Shown here: in pieces, positions 1-5,577 of the stretch
How the letters are laid out: each line of letters begins with the position of its first letter
Position numbering within the stretch: the stretch's first letter is position 1
Source: Candidatus Gastranaerophilales bacterium
GTDB lineage: Bacteria; Cyanobacteriota; Vampirovibrionia; Gastranaerophilales; Gastranaerophilaceae
NCBI GenBank assembly: GCA_944326495.1
Contig: CALVEE010000240.1
Coordinates: forward strand, 1-6,501
Length of the DNA: 6,501 nucleotides
Direction: 5' to 3'
The notes under the pieces: model-generated
What the model was told of the DNA's origin: nothing
The model's database searches: none
The model's input: only the letters and a program-made list of their open reading frames with translations
Position numbers and translations under genes: made by a program

Positions 1-2
1 TT

Positions 3-98
3 GGATTTGCTCCACGCTCACAGAGCTTCACCTTTAAGCCTCACGGCTTAGCCGGTTCAGTCTGTTCGCTATCCGGACTTACGTCCGTCCGCAAATCC
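3..98. repeat. Inverted-repeat-bounded hairpin cluster at left edge
   Basis: An 8-bp inverted repeat, GGATTTGC at 3-10 and GCAAATCC at 91-98, encloses two further perfect hairpins. The first is TAAGCC/GGCTTA at 35-50 with loop TCAC. The second is CGGAC/GTCCG at 74-87 with loop TTAC. The stretch is GC-richer than the genes to its right. A reading frame is open from position 3 to the TAA at 171-173, but it runs straight through these palindromes and the next repeat module, so I do not call it a gene. The nested structure is read directly. Calling it one repeat unit is inference, and it may continue left of the window. Confidence 0.5.
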
Positions 99-99
99 G

Positions 100-156
100 C
101 TCCCTCACCAGGGAAGGAACGCTATACGCTTGGCGCTGACTACCTCCCCTTTGAGG
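100..156. repeat. Two-hairpin module, copy M1
   Basis: Hairpin 1 is TCCC (101-104) pairing with GGGA (111-114). A spacer of roughly 25 nt containing TACGC and GGCG follows, then hairpin 2, CCTC (143-146) pairing with GAGG (153-156). The layout of pyrimidine/purine hairpin, TACGC-containing spacer and second pyrimidine/purine hairpin recurs at 391-472 and 3470-3536, and in a related form at 3922-3991. The individual stems here are short, so membership in the family rests on the shared layout and the spacer motif. Confidence 0.45.
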
Positions 157-243
157 GCATAACTGTCCGGTAAAAATAAGATTGTAATTCGGACATTAGT
201 CTGCTAATAACTGTCATGCTGAATAGCCGGCAGAGGTAGTCGG
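136..243. repeat. Nested inverted repeat with 11-bp ends
   Basis: CTGACTACCTC at 136-146 pairs with GAGGTAGTCGG at 233-243: nine perfect pairs at 138-146/233-241, then one G-T and one C-G pair outside them. Inside lie TGTCCG/CGGACA (164-169/190-195) and a 5-bp hairpin ATTAG-TCTG-CTAAT (195-208). The left end overlaps module M1. The shape could suit a small non-autonomous element with terminal inverted repeats or a folded transcript, but no target-site duplication or coding capacity is visible. Confidence 0.45.
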
Positions 244-302
244 TTGGGCATACCTGCATAATATTAACTTATAACGATATTATTTAAATAAATAGCTCGT
301 TT

Positions 303-520
303 AAAATTCATTTTATATTTTTCATTTGCCCCTGCTGGCTGACCCCTCACCCGAATTTCTAAGTTTCGCTTTAGCTCAACTTGAAATTCTCCCCTCTCCC
401 ACAAGGGGCGAGGGAAGCGCTACGCCAGGCATGGAACCTACCTGGCTCGACAGATTGACCTCTGTGTGGAGGGTCGAAATCTTTGATTTCGGGGAGGGGT
501 TCTAACTGATATTTGGTTAG
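303..520. repeat. Composite repeat: AT-rich flank B1 plus two-hairpin module M2
   Basis: An AT-rich flank (303-353) ends in CCCCTCACCC and is repeated in diverged form at 535-585. It leads into a long hairpin, GAATTTC-T-AAGTT pairing with AACTT-GAAATTC (353-389), with one bulged T at 360. Module M2 follows: an imperfect hairpin CCCCTCTCCC/GGGGCGAGGG around loop ACAA (391-414), a spacer with GCGCTACGCC and a CCAGG/CCTGG pairing (425-445), and CCTC/GAGG (459-472). Two more hairpins close the stretch: GAAATC-TTT-GATTTC (476-490) and TCTAAC/GTTAGA (501-521). No reading frame of note spans it. Confidence 0.55.
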
Positions 521-534
521 AGTTCTTAACTTCT

Positions 535-644
535 AAAATTCACTTCATAATTTTTTATTTGTCCGTACTCACTGCCCCCTCACCGCATCTGTAGTTTTCG
601 GCACAGCCTCAAACACGGCTGCTCCGCTCCAGTAAGGAGAGGAG
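535..644. repeat. Composite repeat: AT-rich flank B2 plus hairpins
   Basis: Positions 535-585 resemble 303-353, with scattered substitutions and small indels; both run from AAAATTCA through a T-rich tract and ATTTG to CCCCTCACC. The flank is followed, as in B1, by hairpins: CAGCC/GGCTG (604-621, loop of eight) and CTCC-G-CTCC/GGAG-A-GGAG (622-644, loop AGTAA). A second purine/pyrimidine hairpin of the module type is not seen, so this looks like a shortened or decayed copy. A minus-strand frame at 569-760 crosses it and is most likely spurious. Confidence 0.5.
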
Positions 645-735
645 AATGTACTTATGTTTTTATCTGAACACTTATGATAACTAAATAAAGAGTAATGTAA
701 AGCAATTTCTATACTGCTATCTGTTTTGTTGCAAA

Positions 736-776
736 TAAAAACCAGTAGTAGATTAGGCAATGCTTGATCTACTACT
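736..776 (-). terminator. Probable leftward rho-independent terminator hairpin
   Basis: Positions 744-758 pair with 762-776: ten perfect outer pairs, then an inner part with two G-T pairs, around a 3-nt AAT loop. Read on the minus strand, the hairpin is followed by GG and then TTTTTATTT (743 down to about 733), the classic T tract. On the plus strand no T run follows. No minus-strand gene ends here, so it may be a relic, stop antisense transcription, or belong to the repeat cluster. The stem is certain; the terminator role is inference. Confidence 0.6.
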
Positions 777-824
777 TATGAGCATTATTAGTTTAGAAAT
801 AGTTAAAGGGAGTTATTATTTAAT

Positions 825-853
825 TTGACTTTTATTTGATTTTAAGCGATACT
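825..853 (+). promoter_or_regulatory. Sigma70-type promoter for the methyltransferase operon
   Basis: TTGACT (825-830) and GATACT (848-853) are separated by exactly 17 nt. They match the -35 and -10 consensus at five of six and four of six positions. Transcription would start near 860, giving a leader of about 35 nt that contains GAGGG (878-882) before the ATG at 895. It is the best promoter-like pair I found upstream of the three overlapping genes. Confidence 0.55.
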
Positions 854-894
854 AAACTCAATAGTCTCCTTTTATTAGAGGGTAATTCATTAAA

Positions 895-1587
895 ATGAAA
901 TATGCTGGAACTGATGTTCTAAATTTAATGACTAAAGCTAAAAATTATAATAAGTATTTAGTTAATTCTTGTCTCAGTAAGATTAATAAAAATAGTAAAA
1001 CAATTATAGATTTTGGTGCTGGTCTTGGAACTTTTTCAGAATTATTGGCCCAAAGAGGATTTTCGATTGAGTGTATTGAGCCGGACGCAGAACAGGCTGA
1101 AATTATTAAGATGAAAGGATTGACGCTTATCGAAAGTATTGAGAATTATCCGGATAATTCTATAGACAATATTGTTTCTTTTAATGTATTTGAGCATATT
1201 AAAGATGATGAAATTGCCCTGGAACAGATTCAAAAAAAACTTAAACCGGATGGTATCTTTTTTCTTTTTGTTCCGGCGAATTCAAAACTCTATTCTTCTT
1301 TTGATAAAAAACTAGGACATTTTCGCAGATATGATTTAGATAATCTTTTGGAAATGGTTAGAAAATGTAATTTTGCAATCAAGAATTATGAATATTTTGA
1401 TAGCCTCGGATATATTCTGGCATTTATTTATAAAATAATAAACAATCGTGGAACAATATCTGCTTTTTCTATACTTCTTTTTGACAAGATAATATTTCCT
1501 TTCTCAATATTGTTAGACAAGCTATTTAATAAAAAATTCGGCAAAAATATTGTTATGATATTATCAAAGGAAGTTATAAATGAATAA
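895..1587 (+). CDS. Class I SAM-dependent methyltransferase
   Basis: Predicted Rossmann-fold methyltransferase of 230 residues that transfers a methyl group from S-adenosylmethionine to an unidentified acceptor. Motif I, the SAM-binding glycine loop, is IIDFGAGLGTF at residues 37-47. The acidic end of strand 2 is IEPD (61-64). FNVFEHI (96-102) and LKPDGIFFLFVP (116-127) are typical of the type 11/23 group. GHFRRYD (141-147) resembles methyltransferases found beside polyprenyl-phosphate sugar transferases. The tail, about 168-212, is hydrophobic and amphipathic, which suggests membrane association. The ATG at 895 is preceded by GAGGG 12 nt upstream, a rather long spacing. The stop overlaps the next gene's start, implying coupling. 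A role in modifying a lipid-linked or surface glycan is inferred from that neighbour. The coding sequence is strikingly AT-rich compared with gatB. Confidence 0.87.
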   Translation: MKYAGTDVLNLMTKAKNYNKYLVNSCLSKINKNSKTIIDFGAGLGTFSELLAQRGFSIECIEPDAEQAEIIKMKGLTLIESIENYPDNSIDNIVSFNVFEHIKDDEIALEQIQKKLKPDGIFFLFVPANSKLYSSFDKKLGHFRRYDLDNLLEMVRKCNFAIKNYEYFDSLGYILAFIYKIINNRGTISAFSILLFDKIIFPFSILLDKLFNKKFGKNIVMILSKEVINE

Positions 1588-3067
1588 AATTTTTACAAGA
1601 ATTTACGGAAAATTTTGGTACTATATTATATTGGTTTTAATATTTGTTCTTGGAATATTAATTCGAACAAATTTATACTTTTTGACCAGTGTTTTTGAAG
1701 ATGATGAGTGCAGGCTTGCAATAGCACTTCTTGAAGCAAAAATTTATTTGGCGTTGTTTTTACCTTTGGATGCCGGTCAATCAGCACCGCCCATATTTAC
1801 AATATGTTCAAAATTTCTTGGAGATATTTCGGGCTATAGTGAAAAAGCATTAACTTTAATTCCTTTCTTATCAGGAATCGCTTCTATTTTTTTGTTTTTT
1901 AAAATTTGTAATGATTATTTCTCTAAAAAACTTTCCATCTTTATATCTCTTTTCTTATTTGCAATAAACCAACAATTTATTACTTATTCTGTAATCTTCA
2001 AGCAATACTCTACAGATGTTCTTACAGGTTTATTGTGTTTATATGTTTTTCCCAAAATAAATCTTTCGGTATTAAACTGGAAAAAATTTATTTTAATCTC
2101 AATCCTCTTAATTACTTTACCGCTGATTTCGTTACCTTCGATCTTTTTTATAGGAGCATTTATATTAACTAATATTATTAATAATATAAAAAATAAAAAT
2201 TTCTATAAAAATCTAGCGGGTATAGTGCTGTCTTTTATTGCAATAATGAGCTTGTATTATGTATTTAATTTACAGCCCTCCAAAATAAACATGGATTTTA
2301 TATTCCCGAATTATTGGGATGACGGCTTCTGGAAATTTTCATTTGTAGATTTTATCAGAATTATCGGATTTAATATAAGGTTTGACTTTATACCTAATAA
2401 AGCAACATTATTCACTTTAATTTTATTTTTATGGGGAATGATTGGCTGCGGTTTTGATAAAAGCAAGAATAGAAACACTTCGCTTCTCATGTTATTTACG
2501 TTTTTAGGAGTCCTAACCGCCTCATTGCTTCATATTTACCCCTTTGCGGGCAGAGTGGGTATATTTTTTGCTCCTATATTTATAATAACAATCATACGTC
2601 CATTCGATACATCTACATTCCCAAAGCCTACATACTGGATAACGCTTTTATTTATTATATTGAGCTTTTATAAATATTCTCCGGCATATATTCTAAACTA
2701 TAAAGATGATACTACTATAGTGAGGTATTCTCCTAAAAGCCTTATGAAGGAACTAAAACAACAATTTAATCCGGATGAAGATATAATTCTTATTAATTCG
2801 GCATCTTCTGCAAGTTATCTTTTCTATTCCAGCAAGCAGAAATTTTATACCGATAAAACGTATATAATGGAAATTAAACCTTCTGAAAGAAAAGAGGCTT
2901 TCAGATATTTAGACAACCTTGACAAAAATCAAAAATACTGGCTTTACCTGATAAAAGACTACAGGCTGGATCCTGTATTCCCTCTTATTGAAGAGTGGCT
3001 TAAAGACAAAAAAGTTTTATACAAAAAACAAGAAAGAGACTCATACTTAATCCATGTTCAAAACTAA
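1580..3067 (+). CDS. Multi-pass GT-C type glycosyltransferase (GT39/ArnT-like)
   Basis: Integral membrane protein of 495 residues, probably a GT-C transferase that takes a sugar from a polyprenyl-phosphate donor to an acceptor outside the cytoplasm. The first membrane segment (about 13-32) is followed by a loop with FEDDECRL (39-46), in the place of the catalytic acidic residue of this fold. APPIF (69-73), SEKALTLIPFLSGI (87-100) and YPFAGRVGIFFAP (320-332) match the pattern of GT39-like proteins. I see about nine to eleven hydrophobic segments up to residue 366, then a soluble C-terminal part of about 120 residues. The ATG shares the 8 nt ATGAATAA with the methyltransferase stop and has AGGAAG (1568-1573) six nt upstream, so the start is well supported. 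Donor and acceptor cannot be read from sequence. Low GC, like the gene before it. Confidence 0.78.
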   Translation: MNKIFTRIYGKFWYYIILVLIFVLGILIRTNLYFLTSVFEDDECRLAIALLEAKIYLALFLPLDAGQSAPPIFTICSKFLGDISGYSEKALTLIPFLSGIASIFLFFKICNDYFSKKLSIFISLFLFAINQQFITYSVIFKQYSTDVLTGLLCLYVFPKINLSVLNWKKFILISILLITLPLISLPSIFFIGAFILTNIINNIKNKNFYKNLAGIVLSFIAIMSLYYVFNLQPSKINMDFIFPNYWDDGFWKFSFVDFIRIIGFNIRFDFIPNKATLFTLILFLWGMIGCGFDKSKNRNTSLLMLFTFLGVLTASLLHIYPFAGRVGIFFAPIFIITIIRPFDTSTFPKPTYWITLLFIILSFYKYSPAYILNYKDDTTIVRYSPKSLMKELKQQFNPDEDIILINSASSASYLFYSSKQKFYTDKTYIMEIKPSERKEAFRYLDNLDKNQKYWLYLIKDYRLDPVFPLIEEWLKDKKVLYKKQERDSYLIHVQN

Positions 3068-3410
3068 TATTCAAAAAGGCCGTGAGGGTGAAAATACAGC
3101 AAGAGAGTATCTTGAAAAACAGGGATACAAAATCCTTGAGACAAACAGGCGGTTTTCAAGGTTTTGCGAGATTGATATTATTGCGCTTGACGGGGATACT
3201 CTGGTTTTTGTTGAAGTCAAAACAAGAAGCACAAATAAATGCGGAGCACCGGAAGAAGCTATTACAAGGGGTAAATATAATAATATCAAAACCGGATTAT
3301 TTAATTATCTGCAGGGAAATCCGGAGTATAAAAAATACAGAATTGATGTAATCTCAATTATTTTAAAACCTGAAATTACAGTTAAACATTTGAAAAATAT
3401 TTATTTATAA
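3054..3410 (+). CDS. yraN: YraN/UPF0102 family protein, nuclease-like fold
   Basis: A 118-residue protein of normal family length. It shows the family's N-terminal GREGENTAREYLEKQGYKIL (9-28) and the PD-(D/E)XK-like pair EID (39-41) and EVK (54-56) in FVEVKTR, followed later by YRIDVI (95-100). The fold resembles Holliday-junction resolvases and restriction endonucleases, but a cellular role is not firmly established for the family. An in-frame TAA at 3048-3050 makes the ATG at 3054 the first possible start, and the family motif begins eight residues later. The gene overlaps the glycosyltransferase by 14 nt and has only a weak AGAGAC upstream, so it probably depends on translational coupling. 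No functional link with the two upstream genes is apparent. Confidence 0.9.
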   Translation: MFKTNIQKGREGENTAREYLEKQGYKILETNRRFSRFCEIDIIALDGDTLVFVEVKTRSTNKCGAPEEAITRGKYNNIKTGLFNYLQGNPEYKKYRIDVISIILKPEITVKHLKNIYL

Positions 3411-3429
3411 TGAATTTACTTTACGACAC

Positions 3430-3549
3430 AACTTCTAAACTTCTCAATATCAATCAGCACCCACCCCAACCCTCCCTCATAAGGGAGGGGGCAATACGCA
3501 CGCCAAACGTACAACCCTCCTTCCCTAGAGGGAAGGCCGGGATGGGTGC
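3430..3549. repeat. Two-hairpin repeat element, copy A1 (module M3)
   Basis: The element starts with tandem AACTTCTA-type octamers. Its first 63 nt (3430-3492) match 3882-3944 at all but one position. Hairpin 1 is CCCTCCCT/AGGGAGGG (3470-3489, loop CATA). A 29-nt spacer contains TACGC. Hairpin 2 is CCTTCCC/GGGAAGG (3519-3536, loop TAGA). GCACCCA (3457-3463) and TGGGTGC (3543-3549) form a closing 7-bp inverted repeat, so the unit can fold as a three-way structure. A small CCC-GTAA-GGG hairpin follows at 3553-3562. It begins 20 nt after the yraN stop and might serve as that operon's transcript end, although no T tract follows. Confidence 0.75.
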
Positions 3550-3619
3550 CAGCCCGTAAGGGAAAACTAATAGCATAAAGTTTATTTCAAGAAATTATCT
3601 TTTATAAATCTTTAATGTC

Positions 3620-3661
3620 CTTTTCTTTCTCTTTTATTGCGAATAAAAAAAGAAAGAAAAG
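3620..3661. repeat. Long polypyrimidine/polypurine palindrome
   Basis: A 19-nt pyrimidine-rich arm (3620-3638) pairs with a 20-nt purine-rich arm (3642-3661) around the 3-nt loop GCG, with a single-base size difference between the arms. A further purine-rich tract, ACCAAAAGAAAGAGAAAA, follows directly. From general familiarity, the layout recalls the CTTTCTTTTG-hairpin repeats with trailing CCAAAAGAAAG seen between genes in other bacterial phyla, but I cannot test whether they are related. A minus-strand frame over this stretch (3634-3972) consists of repeat sequence and is not called. Confidence 0.65.
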
Positions 3662-3697
3662 AGACCAAAAGAAAGAGAAAATACGCAATTGTTTTCT

Positions 3698-3851
3698 ACG
3701 CCCTTACAGGCGTGTGATTGAATGGCTGTTGCGGGTGAACCCGCACTCTTGCGCTCACTATCGTTATGCTTACGCATAACATGTTCGCGGCGCGGAACTT
3801 GTTTGCAGTATTGTAGGCTGTTGTCAGCCGTAGGGTAGACTTTAGTCTGCC
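3698..3851. repeat. Cluster of short perfect hairpins
   Basis: Five hairpins lie in series: ACGCC/GGCGT (3698-3713, core loop TTAC), GCGGG/CCCGC (3731-3744, loop TGAA), GTTATGC/GCATAAC (3763-3780, loop TTAC), GGCTG/CAGCC (3816-3829, loop TTGT) and GGTAGAC/GTCTGCC (3834-3851, loop TTTA). The stretch is GC-richer than its flanks and has no credible gene. The text around the third hairpin (CGCT, then TATC, then stem-TTAC-stem) resembles that around the hairpin at 74-87 although the stem sequences differ. It could be a transcribed structured RNA or a set of non-coding repeats; I match it to no known RNA family. Confidence 0.55.
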
Positions 3852-3873
3852 GCAATAAAATATATTTCTCCTC

Positions 3874-3997
3874 AACTTCTGAACTTCTAAACTTCTCAAT
3901 ATCAATCAGCACCCACCCCAACCCTCCCTCAAAAGGGAGGGGGCTTAGCATCATGCACCGGACGTACCGCAAACCTTCCCTTAAGGGAAGGTTTGCG
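3874..3997. repeat. Two-hairpin repeat element, copy A2 (module M4)
   Basis: This is the second copy of the A element, with three tandem AACTTCTN octamers (3874-3897) instead of two. The 63-nt core is 3882-3944. Hairpin 1 is CCCTCCCT/AGGGAGGG (3922-3941, loop CAAA). After a 32-nt spacer, hairpin 2 keeps the CCTTCCC/GGGAAGG core of A1 but is extended into a perfect 30-nt palindrome, 15 bases per arm, at 3968-3997. The closing inverted repeat of A1 is missing. The palindrome ends 89 nt before the gatB start and upstream of its likely promoter. Confidence 0.75.
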
Positions 3998-4004
3998 ACA
4001 GAAG

Positions 4005-4022
4005 GATAAACTTTAGTCTATC
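4005..4022. repeat. TTTA-loop hairpin, second copy
   Basis: GATAAAC (4005-4011) and GTCTATC (4016-4022) pair at six of seven positions around loop TTTA. The hairpin at 3834-3851 has the same loop and the same downstream CAATAAA. Between the copies one stem pair changes from G-C to A-T and a T-G pair becomes T-A, so pairing is kept at those sites. It lies just upstream of the gatB promoter candidate. No regulator or T tract is evident. Confidence 0.5.
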
Positions 4023-4049
4023 ACAATAAATCCACTTTTATTATATTCG

Positions 4050-4058
4050 TGTTAGAAT
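4050..4058 (+). promoter_or_regulatory. Extended -10 promoter for gatB
   Basis: TGTTAGAAT combines the TGn extension with a TAGAAT -10 box (five of six to consensus). No good -35 box lies 17 nt upstream, which extended -10 promoters tolerate. The start would fall near 4065, leaving a leader of about 20 nt that contains the GAGGA ribosome binding site at 4076-4080. Confidence 0.5.
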
Positions 4059-4086
4059 AAGTTATATGAAACAGTGAGGAAAGATT

Positions 4087-5535
4087 ATGGAAGATTTAAG
4101 AGATAAATATGAAGTCGTAATAGGTTTAGAAGTGCATGCACAATTAAAAACCAAATCAAAGATATTTGCACCCGATTCAACTGAATTCGGAAGCGAACAA
4201 AACAGCCACACAAGCGCAATTACACTTGGCATGCCCGGGGTTTTGCCGGTATTAAATAAAGAATGCGTAAATATGGGAATACTTTTAGGTCTGGCACTTA
4301 ACTGCGAAATCCCAAAAAGATGCAAATTCGACAGAAAACAATATTTTTATCCGGATCTTCCGAAAGGATATCAGATTTCACAATATGATGAGCCGATTTG
4401 CGTAAACGGCTGGATTAATGTTAAGGGTAAAAGAATCGGAATAACACGGGCACATCTTGAAGAAGATGCAGGTAAGCTTGTTCACGTAGGTGCGGCAGGA
4501 ATTAACGGCGCAACATATTCCCTTGTTGACCTGAACCGTGCCGGGACTCCGCTTCTTGAAATCGTATCAGAGCCCGATATGCGCTCAAGCGAAGAAGCAA
4601 GAAGCTATATGGAAGAATTAAGAAATATCGTAAGATATTTAGGCGTCTGCGACGGAAACCTTGAAGAAGGTTCAATGAGATGCGATGCTAATATTTCAAT
4701 TATGCCAAAAGGCTCAAAAGAATTCGGTACAAGAGCGGAAATTAAGAATGTAAACAGTTTTTCTGCTCTTCAAAGAGCTATTGAATACGAAATTGACAGA
4801 CAAATCGAGATTGTTGAAGAAGGCGGAAAGGTTGTTCAGGAGACAAGGCTCTGGGATGATAATCTTAAGGAAACCCGCTCTATGAGGGGAAAAGAAGATG
4901 CGCACGATTACAGATATTTCCCTGAACCGGATTTAATGCCAGTTGAGATTTCAAGAGAATGGGTTGAAGAAATCCGTTCTAAGATGCCGGAACTTCCGGA
5001 AGCTAAGCGTCAGAGATATATGTCTTTAGGATTGAGCGAATACGATGCAGGCGTTATAGTCGAGCAGATGCCTTTGGCTTTATTCTTTGATAAAGTTTTA
5101 GAACTCGGAGCAAATCCAAAAACTGCCGTAAACTTTATTATGGGCGAAATTGCAGCTTATTTAAAAGAAAATAAAGTTGAGATTAATGAGACAAAATTAA
5201 CTCCGGAAAATCTTGCGGAATTAATTACTCTGATTGAAAAAGGAATAATTTCTAATAATATCGGTAAACAAATCCTTGTTGAAGATATGATTACAAAAGG
5301 CGAAAAAGCTTCTGCGATTGTTGAGAAGAAAGGTTTAAGCCAAATCTCAGATGAAGGTGCAATTAAATCAATCGTTGAAAATATTATTAATTCTCACCCG
5401 AAAGAAGTTGAGTCTTATAAAAACGGAAAAACAAACCTTCTCGGCTTCTTCGTCGGTCAGGTTATGAAAGAAACCAAAGGGAGAGCAAACCCGAAAACAG
5501 TTAATGAGCTGGTAAGACAAATTTTAGAAGGATAA
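4087..5535 (+). CDS. gatB: Asp/Glu-tRNA amidotransferase subunit B
   Basis: GatB of the cytoplasmic GatCAB complex. It binds misacylated Glu-tRNA(Gln) and/or Asp-tRNA(Asn), activates the side chain with ATP, and receives ammonia made by GatA. The protein is full length at 482 residues. Visible family blocks are VIGLEVHAQL (11-20), FDRKQYFYPDLPKGYQISQYD (81-101), EEDAGK (125-130), the signature DLNRAGTPLLEIVSEP (148-163), RCDANIS (198-204) and GTRAEIKNVNSF (214-225). The tail after about 330 is the helical, YqeY-like tRNA-binding region. The ATG has GAGGA six nt upstream. The segment before GMPGVLPVLN reads HTSAIT, so the CxxC found there in some zinc-binding GatB proteins is absent. gatA and gatC are not adjacent. 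The gene is less AT-rich than the upstream operon, as expected for a conserved housekeeping gene. Confidence 0.98.
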   Translation: MEDLRDKYEVVIGLEVHAQLKTKSKIFAPDSTEFGSEQNSHTSAITLGMPGVLPVLNKECVNMGILLGLALNCEIPKRCKFDRKQYFYPDLPKGYQISQYDEPICVNGWINVKGKRIGITRAHLEEDAGKLVHVGAAGINGATYSLVDLNRAGTPLLEIVSEPDMRSSEEARSYMEELRNIVRYLGVCDGNLEEGSMRCDANISIMPKGSKEFGTRAEIKNVNSFSALQRAIEYEIDRQIEIVEEGGKVVQETRLWDDNLKETRSMRGKEDAHDYRYFPEPDLMPVEISREWVEEIRSKMPELPEAKRQRYMSLGLSEYDAGVIVEQMPLALFFDKVLELGANPKTAVNFIMGEIAAYLKENKVEINETKLTPENLAELITLIEKGIISNNIGKQILVEDMITKGEKASAIVEKKGLSQISDEGAIKSIVENIINSHPKEVESYKNGKTNLLGFFVGQVMKETKGRANPKTVNELVRQILEG

Positions 5536-5542
5536 GTTAACA

Positions 5543-5577
5543 AAGTGCTGTCTGGATTTTCCAGGCAGCACTTCTTT
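5543..5577 (+). terminator. Hairpin after gatB, weak intrinsic terminator or attenuator
   Basis: Positions 5543-5556 pair with 5560-5573 over 14 bp, with one G-T pair, around loop TTT. Only CTTT follows before the sequence turns A-rich, so the T tract is poor. The hairpin ends 11 nt before the GGAGAG ribosome binding site (5585-5590) of the next gene, leaving no room for a separate promoter downstream of it. It may therefore reduce, rather than stop, read-through into that gene, or protect the gatB transcript. Confidence 0.7.

Noticed and set aside
3..173. Frame open from the left edge, about 56 codons, as the tail of an upstream gene
   Set aside because: It runs through perfect palindromes and repeat module M1, has no recognisable motif, and its composition follows the repeat rather than the genes.
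569..760. Minus-strand 63-codon frame
   Set aside because: Its start lies inside the 744-776 hairpin and its end in repeat B2, with no ribosome binding site worth noting and no protein-like pattern.
3690..3860. tRNA or known riboswitch in the hairpin cluster
   Set aside because: No cloverleaf with T-loop and anticodon features, no CCA end, and no conserved riboswitch core that I recognise.
3634..3972. Minus-strand 112-codon frame
   Set aside because: It consists wholly of the A2 element, the hairpin cluster and the purine-rich palindrome; the translation is a by-product of repeat sequence.
100..3997. CRISPR array made of the palindromic repeats
   Set aside because: Copies are unevenly spaced, differ in length and sequence, have no regular spacers, and no cas genes are present.
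3411..4086. Insertion sequence between yraN and gatB
   Set aside because: No transposase reading frame or remnant, and no matching ends with a target duplication around the whole interval.
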